NCBI GenBank assembly: GCA_934277615.1 | Contig: CAKQUV010000003.1 | Location: 62,001-126,000 of the forward strand | DNA length: 64,000 nucleotides | Direction: 5' to 3' | From: an uncultured Clostridia bacterium | GTDB lineage: Bacteria > Bacillota > Clostridia > Christensenellales > CAG-917 | Shown here: in pieces, positions 7,594-15,852 of the stretch | How positions within the stretch are numbered: the stretch's first letter is position 1 | Layout: each line of letters starts with the position of its first letter | Notes under the pieces: generated by a model | Databases searched by the model: none | What the model was told of the DNA's origin: nothing | Seen by the model: the letters and a program-made list of their open reading frames with translations, nothing else | Translations under genes and position numbers: made by a program

Positions 7594-8472
7594 ATGAATA
7601 CTTTAATTTTGATATTATCACTTGTCGCCGGCATAGTCGGCACGGGGCTCGGCGGTATAATCGGTGTTTTGCTCAAAAATAAGGGCAACAAGGTTATGGG
7701 CAGAGTCCTGAGTTTCGCAGGCGGAGTTATGGTCGGCGTGGTAACGTTCGAGATGTTGCCCGAAGCCGTGGAATATTCCGTGGTTCAAGGCTCTATTGCT
7801 CAATCGGGTATACTGATTGCCGTATCTGCGCTCGTCGTGGGTATGCTCGTAATATTCGGGCTAAACAAACTTCTCGATGTCATTGAGAATATGCGTGATA
7901 CGCATAGAAGCATAGAGGAATTGCACCATGAAACCGCCGTAATCGAAGCCAACGACGCCTTGAAAGCGGACGGCTCGGCTGCCGTTATGGTCGGACAAAA
8001 CGCCGCGGCGGCTACAAGCGTGGACAAAAAATCCCTTCTCAAAGCAGGCATAATCATGCTTATGGCGATAGCGCTACACAATCTGCCGGAAGGTATGGCA
8101 ATCGGCGCCACCGGCGCGACAAACACGCAGACGGGTATACTCATTGCAGTCATAATTGCAGTACATAATATCCCGGAGGGTATGGCGATATCCGCGCCGT
8201 TGGCAAGCGGCGGCGTGAAAGGCTGGAAAACCGTGCTTTTGACCGCTCTTGCAGGCGCTGCAACCGTTCTCGGAGCGGTTATAGGTCTTGCCGTGGGCGG
8301 AATAAGCAAACTTGCAAGCGGAATTTGCATGGGGCTTGCGGGCGGCGCAATGCTTTACGTAACGTTCTGCGAAATCTTGCCGCAATCCATACTTATGGAA
8401 GAGGGCAGAGTGCCTGCCGTCAGTATGCTCGTGGGAATAATTTGTTCAATGGTATTCGTATTTGCGTTTTGA
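7594..8472 (+). CDS. ZIP family divalent metal transporter
   Basis: A 292-residue integral membrane protein of the ZIP (ZupT-like) family, importing Zn2+ or related divalent ions. Eight hydrophobic helices are apparent, with the paired metal-site helices carrying HNLPEGMAIG (H162) and HNIPEGMAIS (H191), the TM4/TM5 signatures. A histidine-containing hydrophilic loop (about residues 100-145, with HH at 111-112) lies between TM3 and TM4 as usual. I start at ATG 7594, preceded by GAGAGA; the frame is open upstream but without family sequence. birA begins 8 bp downstream. Confidence 0.92.
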   Translation: MNTLILILSLVAGIVGTGLGGIIGVLLKNKGNKVMGRVLSFAGGVMVGVVTFEMLPEAVEYSVVQGSIAQSGILIAVSALVVGMLVIFGLNKLLDVIENMRDTHRSIEELHHETAVIEANDALKADGSAAVMVGQNAAAATSVDKKSLLKAGIIMLMAIALHNLPEGMAIGATGATNTQTGILIAVIIAVHNIPEGMAISAPLASGGVKGWKTVLLTALAGAATVLGAVIGLAVGGISKLASGICMGLAGGAMLYVTFCEILPQSILMEEGRVPAVSMLVGIICSMVFVFAF

Positions 8473-8480
8473 GGTGCGAA

Positions 8481-9248
8481 ATGAAGCAAATCGTCTCGGT
8501 TGACGGAATAAAAAGATATATGACCGCGGATTTTTCCGTGGAAGTGTTTGACGTCGTTTCCTCAACCAACACGATAGCAAAAGAGCGCGCCAAAAGCGGA
8601 GAAAAGAACGTTCTTGTCATTGCAAGAGAGCAGACGAGCGGAAGAGGACGTTTCACGCGCAAATTCTTTTCGCCAAAGGATGCGGGCGTGTATTTCAGTT
8701 TTGTTATAGAGCCGATTTGCGAGGAAGAGATAAGTTACGTCACTCCCGCGTGCGCAGTTGCCGCGGCAAAGGCAATCCGTGAAGTGTGCGGCAAAAACGC
8801 ACAAATCAAGTGGGTGAACGATATCTATATAGATATGAAAAAGTGCGTCGGCATACTTTGCGAGGGCGTATCGTCGCAAGGCGGCGCGATTGACCGCATA
8901 GTGTGCGGAATAGGCGTCAACCTCTATGAAAAAGAGGGCGGCGTTGATGAACAAATTAAGGATATCGCAGGTTTTATAGGCGAGGGCGTGGATGATTGCG
9001 CCAATAGAATAGTTGCGGCAATCTGTGATAATTTTGAGGATATGCACTTGCATTTTGACAAAAATTATATTGCAGAGCAATATAAAGATATGTCTGTGCT
9101 CATAGGCTGCGGCGTTACGGTGTGCAAAACGAACGAGGAGCATTCCGCAATCGTCAAGGATATAGACGACAAGTGCAGACTGGTTGTAGAATACGTCGAC
9201 GGAACAATAGAAACGCTCGAAGTCGGCGATGTAAGGATAAAACTTTGA
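8481..9248 (+). CDS. birA: Biotin-[acetyl-CoA-carboxylase] ligase
   Basis: A 255-residue biotin protein ligase attaching biotin to carboxylase carrier proteins through biotinyl-AMP. The catalytic domain shows GRGRFTRKF (54-62; a variant of GRGRxGRxW), KWVND (110-114) and the KK-x-VGIL motif (120-126), followed by a short C-terminal beta domain. There is no N-terminal helix-turn-helix, so it is a monofunctional ligase and not a biotin repressor. The ATG follows GAGGTGC. Its TGA overlaps the start of bioY by three bases, giving a ligase-transporter pair for biotin use. Confidence 0.94.
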   Translation: MKQIVSVDGIKRYMTADFSVEVFDVVSSTNTIAKERAKSGEKNVLVIAREQTSGRGRFTRKFFSPKDAGVYFSFVIEPICEEEISYVTPACAVAAAKAIREVCGKNAQIKWVNDIYIDMKKCVGILCEGVSSQGGAIDRIVCGIGVNLYEKEGGVDEQIKDIAGFIGEGVDDCANRIVAAICDNFEDMHLHFDKNYIAEQYKDMSVLIGCGVTVCKTNEEHSAIVKDIDDKCRLVVEYVDGTIETLEVGDVRIKL

Positions 9249-9901
9249 ACAAAGCGTCGTCAAAAACAGTGTCGAGGACGTTGCGCCTTGTAAGAATAGC
9301 AATTTTTCTTGCGCTCATAATTGTGGGCGCTTTTGTCAAGTTTCCGATAGGCATAGTGCCGGTGTCCATGCAGTTTGCGTTTTGCATGTTCGCTTCTCTC
9401 ATGCTCGGCGGCACGGACGCGCTCATCTGCGTTGCGATATACATCGCAATGGGACTTGTCGGCATTCCCGTATTCTCCGCAGGCGGCGGAATTTTCTACG
9501 TGTTGCAACCGACTTTCGGATATATTTTAGGGTTTTTGATTGCCGCACCCGTAGGCGGCTATATCGCAAGAGGCCTTAAAAACAACGCTCCGATAAGCGT
9601 ATGGCGCATGCTTTCGGGCGCATTCGTCGCGCTTGCAATCGTGTATGCGGCGGGCGTGTTTTATATGTATCTCATGCTCAATTTTTACGTCGGCACGGCA
9701 ATGTCCATGTCAAAGGCGTGGCTCGCAGGTTGCGCAGTGTTCTTGCCAACGGACGTAAGTTGGTGCATAGTCGGCTCTTTTGTGGCAAGCGCGGTGCTAA
9801 GGAGGTATGCTCCGTACGTGGGCGTTGCGGACAAGTATTCGGGATATGTATATACAAGGTCGCTTTCGGACGATGACGAGGGCGGACTTCAGAATTCGTA
9901 A
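9245..9901 (+). CDS. bioY: BioY biotin transporter (S component)
   Basis: A 218-residue polytopic membrane protein with about six helices, matching BioY, the substrate-binding subunit of biotin ECF transporters. The conserved features are the amphipathic N-terminal VKFPIGIVPVSMQ region, LMLGGTDALICVAIYI and the glycine-rich GLVGIPVFSAGGG loop. The start is TTG at 9245, chosen because AAGGA stands at the right distance and the codon overlaps the birA stop (TTGA). No ECF energising genes (A, A', T) are in the window, so it would work with a shared module elsewhere. With birA, and no biotin synthesis genes nearby, this suggests biotin scavenging. Confidence 0.92.
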   Translation: MNKASSKTVSRTLRLVRIAIFLALIIVGAFVKFPIGIVPVSMQFAFCMFASLMLGGTDALICVAIYIAMGLVGIPVFSAGGGIFYVLQPTFGYILGFLIAAPVGGYIARGLKNNAPISVWRMLSGAFVALAIVYAAGVFYMYLMLNFYVGTAMSMSKAWLAGCAVFLPTDVSWCIVGSFVASAVLRRYAPYVGVADKYSGYVYTRSLSDDDEGGLQNS

Positions 9902-9964
9902 TTATATTTGCGCAAAAACGCACAAAACGAGTGCAAATAGCGTTCAAATAGCGGATATTTGCTA

Positions 9965-9993
9965 TTGAAAACGCGCGCAAAATATGATATTAT
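9965..9993 (+). promoter_or_regulatory. Sigma-A promoter of the first DUF2804 gene
   Basis: TTGAAA (9965-9970), 17-bp spacer, TATTAT (9988-9993), about 30 bp upstream of the start codon. Confidence 0.7.
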
Positions 9994-10024
9994 TATTTTA
10001 TATTAAACTTAATAGGAGACTATT

Positions 10025-11062
10025 ATGCAACACGAAATCACCAATCCAACCGATTTGTTGAACGCAGAAGGCAACGTCCTCGAGCCGGGATATGCCAAGA
10101 AAATGCTTTATAATTATAATCGCGAAAACGTCAAAGCTCCCAAAACTCGCCTCAAAGAGTGGGATTATTATTACATTTCCAACAAGGAATTTGCGCTTTG
10201 CCTCACAATCAGCGATATGGGCTTTATCGGAGCGTTGAGTCTTACGGTTATGGACTTCGTAACTCCTGCGCAATTCACCAATTCGGCAGTATGCCTCTCC
10301 CCGATGGGCAAGTTCAATATGCCAAGAACAAGCGAAAGCGGCGATTGCGGTTGGAAAATCGGCAAAGTCGAGATGAAGTTTGAAAACGACGGTACCAAAC
10401 GCCATCTTACAGGCGTTTATCCCAATGCGGACAAGTTCGGCACTGACGTCAAATGGGATATTACAATCACCGACGTTCCCGAAGAGAGTATGGTTATCGC
10501 AACGCCTTTCAACAAGGACAAACACTTCTATTTCAATCAAAAAATCAATTGCATGAGAGCGGAAGGCAGTTTCTTCCTCGGCGATAAGGAGTGCAAATTC
10601 GACGCATCCGACAGCCTCGCAACGCTTGACTGGGGGCGTGGCGTATGGACGTACGACAACACGTGGTATTGGGGCAGTTTGCAGACTCGTCTCAAAGACG
10701 GCTCCACGTTCGGATGGAACATCGGTTACGGATTCGGCAACACCGAGGCGGCAGGCGAAGATATGTTCTTCTACAACGGCAAATCTCACAAAATCGGGCG
10801 CACGGAGTTCATTATCCCCGGCGACAAAGAAGGCGAGCCGAGATATATGGAAGATTGGAAATTCGTTTCCGACGACGGACGTTTGGATTGCACGTTCCAT
10901 CCGCTCATCGACCGCTACGAGCCGTTCGATCTCAAGGTTATGTGCATGATTCCCCACCAAGTTTTCGGATACGTTTCGGGCAAGTGCGTGCTTGACGACG
11001 GTACGGTTATCGAACTTGACAACGAACTCGGCTTTGCGGAAAAAGTGCACAACAAATGGTAA
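10025..11062 (+). CDS. DUF2804 family protein (paralogue 1)
   Basis: A 345-residue soluble protein that I place in the DUF2804 family, beta-rich proteins of unknown function. Visible family-like features are an early SNKEFALCLTISDMG strand pair, a central ASDSLATLDWGRGVWTY segment and a C-terminal VFGYVSG segment. No signal peptide or TM. A second, more diverged relative is encoded at 14586-15671 on the other strand. AATAGGAGA precedes the ATG. The fold of this family suggests binding of a hydrophobic or sugar-like ligand, but nothing in the sequence proves it. Confidence 0.75.
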   Translation: MQHEITNPTDLLNAEGNVLEPGYAKKMLYNYNRENVKAPKTRLKEWDYYYISNKEFALCLTISDMGFIGALSLTVMDFVTPAQFTNSAVCLSPMGKFNMPRTSESGDCGWKIGKVEMKFENDGTKRHLTGVYPNADKFGTDVKWDITITDVPEESMVIATPFNKDKHFYFNQKINCMRAEGSFFLGDKECKFDASDSLATLDWGRGVWTYDNTWYWGSLQTRLKDGSTFGWNIGYGFGNTEAAGEDMFFYNGKSHKIGRTEFIIPGDKEGEPRYMEDWKFVSDDGRLDCTFHPLIDRYEPFDLKVMCMIPHQVFGYVSGKCVLDDGTVIELDNELGFAEKVHNKW

Positions 11063-11068
11063 AAACAA

Positions 11069-11094
11069 GCGAGCGCGATTATAGTCGCGCTCGC
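11069..11094 (+). terminator. Strong hairpin after the DUF2804 gene
   Basis: A 10-bp GC-rich stem (11069-11078 with 11085-11094), loop TTATAG. It lacks a proper T-run, so it may be a 3'-end stabiliser or weak terminator between two same-strand genes. Confidence 0.5.
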
Positions 11095-11125
11095 AATCAA
11101 ATAAGATATTACAAATGAGGTGAAT

Positions 11126-11848
11126 ATGGAATACAACGGTGAAGGTATACACGCGCTGGTTTGCGCCGTGGAAGATTTGCAAAGTTCCAACCTTATTTTT
11201 ATTGACAGAAAGCTCAAACCGCTTCTCAAATGCCTTGCGTATTATCCGGAGTTTCGCACGGTCTTGTCTTATTGCAATCAAGGTTTCGATTACGACGCGG
11301 AAAAACGCAAAGCGTTTGCCAAACTAGGCGACAGCGACATCTTCCGCTTGCCAAAAAATCCCAAAACGCTTGTTGCGCTCGTGTCCAATATGCTTGTGGA
11401 ATTCGACGCGGGCAATATGGATATCGTTACGTTTTCAAGCAAGTTTTTCCCCACGGAAACAAAGCAGGCAAGTTTCGAGCAATGCTGCGCAAAGGTCATC
11501 GAGCCTTTCAAACTTGCCCTTGTCGGGCTTGTAATCGACGGCATAGAGGAAGAACCCAAAGCGGTTGAAAGAACGGTGGAATTTGCCTCCAGCGGACTTC
11601 ATCAACAGACCGAGTATTTGCTTGTGGCGATATACAACGCCGTGCAAGAGGCACAGATAGCCGATGGCGAAAGGCAAGACTATATGGTCATGCTCGAGGG
11701 TTTTGCCGCTGCGCTCGACACTCGCGATTCGCTTATGATAAAGGCGATTTGGCTGGGGCTCAAGAAGTCGCTTTCAGCGCAAAAGCTTTGCGCCAAAGAG
11801 ATTGAAAAGTTGGACGACACTTTGAGATTGTATTTGGTTACAAAATAA
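11126..11848 (+). CDS. Hypothetical protein, alpha-helical
   Basis: A 240-residue soluble protein that I do not recognise. It is predicted mostly helical, with acidic and leucine-rich helices and scattered cysteines (about 13, 38, 51, and C-terminal ones), and no signal peptide, TM or catalytic motif. GAGGTGA precedes the ATG at 11126; an in-frame GTG six bases earlier is part of that ribosome site. It follows the DUF2804 gene and is closed by its own terminator. A conserved anaerobe-specific protein is possible. Confidence 0.65.
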   Translation: MEYNGEGIHALVCAVEDLQSSNLIFIDRKLKPLLKCLAYYPEFRTVLSYCNQGFDYDAEKRKAFAKLGDSDIFRLPKNPKTLVALVSNMLVEFDAGNMDIVTFSSKFFPTETKQASFEQCCAKVIEPFKLALVGLVIDGIEEEPKAVERTVEFASSGLHQQTEYLLVAIYNAVQEAQIADGERQDYMVMLEGFAAALDTRDSLMIKAIWLGLKKSLSAQKLCAKEIEKLDDTLRLYLVTK

Positions 11849-11862
11849 ATACAACAACGCAA

Positions 11863-11909
11863 CAAAGGGTTTATCTTCTCAAAACAAGATGATAAACCCT
11901 TGTTTTTTG
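11863..11909 (+). terminator. Intrinsic terminator
   Basis: AAGGGTTTATC pairs with GATAAACCCTT (11865-11875 with 11891-11901) and is followed by TGTTTTTT. Confidence 0.8.
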
Positions 11910-11930
11910 AATTAAACATAGAGGGATATT

Positions 11931-13439
11931 ATGAGAACAAGGAGGATTGTCATCTTATTGCTTGTTGTTTGTTTGCTCGCGACGTCGTGTTTTGCGCTCG
12001 CCGCATGCGATAAAGACAAGGGCAAAGACAAAGCGATTATTTATGTTACCGCATTGTTCGCGGGCGGTCTTTACGACAAGCAAACAGGCGAGGCAAAGTG
12101 GGAGCCGTTCAAGACGGAAGTGGATGCCGCAAAGGTCATGGCAGGGGGAATTCCTATGGACGAGCTTATGGATATCTTTGGCGACGAACTGCCCGACATC
12201 ATAAATTTGGTCAGCGACGCGCTTGCCTATGAGCAAGGCACTTTGCTTTGGGATTTGACGCTTGACAACGACGGCAACGGTTACAATCCGAGCGTTGTTC
12301 CTGCCAATGATTTGAAAAAGTATATGGACATCGATTACGGCGTGTTTGGAATTTATCGTAGTTTTGTCGATAATATTTCCGCAAAGTACGGCGACGATTA
12401 CGACGTGTTTGTATACAATCAGGACTGGCGCATATCTCCTGCAAAGAGCGCGGAGGAACTTGAAAATTACATCAATCGCAAGGGCTATAAAGAGGTCGTC
12501 TTTATGTCGCACAGTATGGGTGCGCCCGTTGTCAACAACTACCTTGCGAGAAATCGGCAAAACCGCGACAAGGTCAAACTCTATATGGGCTTTGCTCCCG
12601 CAACGCTCGGCTCTTTCGATGCGCTCGCCGCACTTGCTTGCACCGATACGTACGTAGACAAATTCCTCGAAGGCATGAATCTGGCGGACAACGTAATGGG
12701 CATGATTAAAAAAATGGTAAACGGCGCGCTCGGCGGTCAGCTCGGCGATTTCTTCCGCAACAATCAAGGTCTTATGTCGCTTGTGCCGTCCTGGCAATTG
12801 GTGTCGTCCGCTCAATACGACGAGCAAAACCCCGCAATCACCGTTGACGGCAAGGCAATTGCGAGCAAGGACGAGCTTTATTCGCTCTATGCCTCTATGC
12901 GTTGGGCAAAGTATCTCACTCCCAAATCGCAAGCAGAGCGCGAGAGCGCGGATTATGACGGCAAACTCTACAACAGAGTGTTGGCGCAAGAAGGTCAGGC
13001 AAAGGACAGCGACGGATATCGAGTCAAGGACTTCGCCGCAAATCTCGCAAACTATTTCGACAATATGTTCATAGACGGCAAGATTGCCTCCGAACAAATC
13101 AATTCTTATTACTTCCTCGGCACGGGTATGTCAAATACAATCACCGGTATGAGCCTTACAACCAGAAAGGATTCGAGCGGCAACGTCCTCTATGACGATT
13201 ACGGTTGCGTCTTATACGACTATCAACTTTTGAGCGGCGGTTACGGCGCGGAAGAGAAGTTGGGCGACGGCACCGTTCCGTATTACAGCTCTATCGGCGG
13301 CAACACTGCAACGGAAGAGTATATCGAGTCCCTCGGAGACAGACTCGTCGAGCTCGACTCTCAAAATCACGGAATGGTCGGCGTCAGCTGGGATCTCCTC
13401 GGCGCATACGTAATGGACCTTTTGGAGCGATATATCTAA
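11931..13439 (+). CDS. LCAT-like alpha/beta-hydrolase lipoprotein
   Basis: A 502-residue exported lipoprotein: basic start, hydrophobic core and a lipobox ending in FALAAC (C26). The body is an alpha/beta hydrolase of the lecithin:cholesterol acyltransferase type, with a YNQDWR segment (about 162-167), the nucleophile elbow SHSMGA (S195), an acid residue in DGTVPYYS (about D446) and the histidine in NHGM (about H480). It is probably an acyl-ester hydrolase or acyltransferase anchored on the outer face of the membrane. The order of triad residues and the DWR motif are LCAT-like; bacterial examples are uncharacterised. A small gene cluster context is lacking, with terminators on both sides. Confidence 0.82.
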   Translation: MRTRRIVILLLVVCLLATSCFALAACDKDKGKDKAIIYVTALFAGGLYDKQTGEAKWEPFKTEVDAAKVMAGGIPMDELMDIFGDELPDIINLVSDALAYEQGTLLWDLTLDNDGNGYNPSVVPANDLKKYMDIDYGVFGIYRSFVDNISAKYGDDYDVFVYNQDWRISPAKSAEELENYINRKGYKEVVFMSHSMGAPVVNNYLARNRQNRDKVKLYMGFAPATLGSFDALAALACTDTYVDKFLEGMNLADNVMGMIKKMVNGALGGQLGDFFRNNQGLMSLVPSWQLVSSAQYDEQNPAITVDGKAIASKDELYSLYASMRWAKYLTPKSQAERESADYDGKLYNRVLAQEGQAKDSDGYRVKDFAANLANYFDNMFIDGKIASEQINSYYFLGTGMSNTITGMSLTTRKDSSGNVLYDDYGCVLYDYQLLSGGYGAEEKLGDGTVPYYSSIGGNTATEEYIESLGDRLVELDSQNHGMVGVSWDLLGAYVMDLLERYI

Positions 13440-13482
13440 CTTTGTGCCGAATGCTAAATATGTGTCACTTTGCTCAAACTGC

Positions 13483-13521
13483 ATTATAAAGGGACTGCGT
13501 TAATCGCAGTCCCTTTATAAT
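13483..13521 (+). terminator. Long intrinsic terminator
   Basis: A perfect 17-bp stem (13483-13499 with 13505-13521), loop TTAAT, ending in an A/T-rich tail. Confidence 0.8.
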
Positions 13522-13576
13522 ATTGTAATATTTATTTTCGCAATTACAGTCTTCACCGAGACGCAATAAAACGCTA

Positions 13577-13605
13577 TTGACACAAACATCATCTGATTGT
13601 ATATT
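13577..13605 (+). promoter_or_regulatory. Sigma-A promoter
   Basis: TTGACA (13577-13582), 17-bp spacer, TATATT (13600-13605), followed by GGGAGGA and the start of the small lipoprotein gene. Confidence 0.75.
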
Positions 13606-13622
13606 ATAAGGGAGGATTAATT

Positions 13623-14204
13623 TTGCAATTATCAATTATGCGACGGGGGATGGTTATGAACTTTAAACGAAGTAGTAGCATCGTAATTTTAGTTGTTTTT
13701 ATATGTATCATTCTCGTAATGTTTACCTCGTGCTTTAAAGTGGAGCGTTATTTGTTTGATGAAAAAAAATATGTTTTGCGAAATAAACCTCTTGAGTGGA
13801 CTGAAGAGTTGATTGTTGATGATGCGTATCTTAATTTTACAAAAATTTCAGATGAAGAATACCAACAAACAGAACCAAAAACAAATTTATTGCAAAATAG
13901 AAAAAACAAAGAATGCTATCGCATAGATTTTATGCTTAAATTCTCAAATTATGGCGAAGTGCATTGCGATTGCGATTATTTAGGAAAAAAGCACGATATG
14001 GTCGATATGTATCATGTGAATATGTCTTTTAAGATCTCGGGAAAACAGGTTAATATCTATAATGTTTCATTTATGTTGCATGGTCAGAATGCGGAAATCG
14101 GATCGCGAACTGTAGAAGTAACTCTTGCTGTAAAAGAGATATACATAGAAGGCCAAAAAGTTGTTTGCCAGGAAGCTCAAGTGTTATTAATGTATGCGAA
14201 ATAG
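13623..14204 (+). CDS. Small AT-rich predicted lipoprotein, unknown function
   Basis: A 193-residue protein if the TTG at 13623 is used (GGGAGGA seven bases before); an ATG at 13656 would give a more standard signal peptide. Either way a basic stretch and long hydrophobic segment end in VMFTSC, a plausible but imperfect lipobox. The mature part is polar with beta-strand-like periodicity and no motif I recognise. It is clearly more AT-rich than its surroundings and is followed by a remnant-like frame, so this patch may be laterally acquired and decaying. Confidence 0.65.
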   Translation: MQLSIMRRGMVMNFKRSSSIVILVVFICIILVMFTSCFKVERYLFDEKKYVLRNKPLEWTEELIVDDAYLNFTKISDEEYQQTEPKTNLLQNRKNKECYRIDFMLKFSNYGEVHCDCDYLGKKHDMVDMYHVNMSFKISGKQVNIYNVSFMLHGQNAEIGSRTVEVTLAVKEIYIEGQKVVCQEAQVLLMYAK

Positions 14205-14261
14205 TTTTAGTAGATTATGTTATTAATGAGGAGATGGTAACAATGTGCTAATTCGAATTAT

Positions 14262-14516
14262 ATTGGACAGTAAAAATCAAGTGATAATGCTTGGGAGTCG
14301 GCATTAGATTTGCAAGCGGCAATCCCTGGTATCCCAAGTTATTATTTATCGCCAATATCTTACACTTGTTTTTTTGACAATCCGACAACAACGTTTAGAA
14401 TATATGTGGCGTGTGATCACACACCTACATCAACCAAGAACAAGGGGCGCTTGGTCATTGGTAATCTGATAGCATATTATGGGGAAAAAATATCGAATTC
14501 ATATACGGTTTGGTAA
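14262..14516 (+). pseudogene. Possible 3' remnant of a gene
   Basis: Within the 381 bases between 14205 and 14585 one frame is open from just after a stop at about 14262 to a TAA at 14514-14516, encoding about 80 residues such as ...IPGIPSYYLSP... and ending YGEKISNSYTVW. It has no ATG, no ribosome site and low base-composition support. It reads like the C-terminal piece of a lost gene, but may be chance. Confidence 0.3.
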
Positions 14517-14536
14517 AATCTATGTGGTAAAACAAA

Positions 14537-14570
14537 AACGAGCGACTGAAAATAGTTTCGGTCGCTCGTT
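14537..14570. terminator. Bidirectional intrinsic terminator
   Basis: AACGAGCGAC pairs with GTCGCTCGTT (14537-14546 with 14561-14570), with a partly paired A/T-rich apex. It ends the minus-strand DUF2804 gene, whose stop is at 14586, with a T-run on that strand (TTTTTGTTTT). Confidence 0.8.
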
Positions 14571-14585
14571 AGGTTATAGCCGTCA

Positions 14586-15671
14586 TTACATATGGGTAGT
14601 CTTGTCTTCGCCGATGCCGATCATACCGTCAACGACGTATTTTTTGCCGTCGGTGTCGGTGACGTATCCGCTGATTTTGCCGTAGGGAAGTGCGTAGTAG
14701 CACATAAGCGGAATGGGCATATAGAACACCTTGCTTATCTCGAACTTGATATCTACGACACCTTGACCTTGTTCGTCTTTGATATACCAAACTTTGGCTT
14801 TTTTCTTGTCGTCTTCGTGCGTGAAAACGACGGGAGGCATCGGGAATGACTTGTCGTCAACCCAAATCACGTTCTCGTTGTATTGACTTTGGTCAACGGA
14901 TTGATTGCGAGTGAGGTTGAAAGCAAAGTATCTCTTTGTGCCGTTGTCGTCGATTTGTCCCATCGTGGTGAGCCAATCGTAGTGCGCGTTGAAGGGATAG
15001 AAGCCTTTGTGGTCGTCGATGATACCCACGGAGCGTTCGTTGGTGGTGTAGACTTTGCCGTTGACGGTGATTGTACCGGTGGCTTTGAAGAAGTCCTTTT
15101 CGCTGTACAAAGCATTGATAAAGTTGCCTTCTTTGTCCTTGCCGAGGGGCATAACGCCGTTTGCAAGCGGAGAGATGCGCTCAAAGTTTATATCGATTGT
15201 AAATTGACCGTTTCTGCCTTTTGTGAATCCTTTGGCGTGGGCTTTTCCGTTTAGGAAATCGTTTTCAATCTTGTATTCGCTGTTTTTGGTCTTGCAATAG
15301 CAATAATCGCTGACAAGTTGAGTTGCCACGTGCGCTTTTTTCTTGGGAACGAGGTTGCGCCAGCTGTAAATCTTGTCTTCTTTTTTGTCGTACCACACAA
15401 AAATGGAGAATCCCATCGGGCCTGTGTTATAGACTGCGCTGATAAGTGCGCCTTCGTCAAGATGCACTTCAAACGCTTCCCATTCGACAAGGCGACCGGG
15501 TTTCAAAAAGTCGGGCATATTCTTTCCGCAAGGCTTTACGCAATCGAGAAGATTGAGGTTTTCAAACGGAGCGTCAAACGTGCCGAAATGCACTTTTCCG
15601 TCCTCGACGATAGACTTCGGAGTCGGGGCGGGCAAACGTGTCTTGCTTATGTAATCGGGTAAATTGCTCAT
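14586..15671 (-). CDS. DUF2804-like protein (paralogue 2)
   Basis: A 361-residue soluble protein that resembles paralogue 1 (10025-11062) in length and in the order of blocks: a substrate-like beta segment early, a DDHKGFYPFNAHYDW block corresponding to the TLDWGRGVWTYDNTWYW block of paralogue 1, and a C-terminal KISGYVTDTDGK segment matching its VFGYVSG end. Function unknown. The ATG at 15671 is set by AAGGGAGAAAG; the open frame further upstream lacks family sequence. Two diverged relatives within 5 kb suggest an old local duplication. Confidence 0.75.
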   Translation of the reverse strand: MSNLPDYISKTRLPAPTPKSIVEDGKVHFGTFDAPFENLNLLDCVKPCGKNMPDFLKPGRLVEWEAFEVHLDEGALISAVYNTGPMGFSIFVWYDKKEDKIYSWRNLVPKKKAHVATQLVSDYCYCKTKNSEYKIENDFLNGKAHAKGFTKGRNGQFTIDINFERISPLANGVMPLGKDKEGNFINALYSEKDFFKATGTITVNGKVYTTNERSVGIIDDHKGFYPFNAHYDWLTTMGQIDDNGTKRYFAFNLTRNQSVDQSQYNENVIWVDDKSFPMPPVVFTHEDDKKKAKVWYIKDEQGQGVVDIKFEISKVFYMPIPLMCYYALPYGKISGYVTDTDGKKYVVDGMIGIGEDKTTHM

Positions 15672-15852
15672 ATTTCTTTCTCCCTTAGTATTATAAGAGA
15701 ATATTAGCATAATTTGTGCGCCTTGGCAATACGTGTGCAAAAACTTTTTGCACAAATGTAAGATATTTTTTGCAATATGCGTTAACGTGTGCGGTTTAGA
15801 AGGCGTAAAGGGTGGGAATAATTGAAAAATACCTACAAAAAGGAGATTATTT

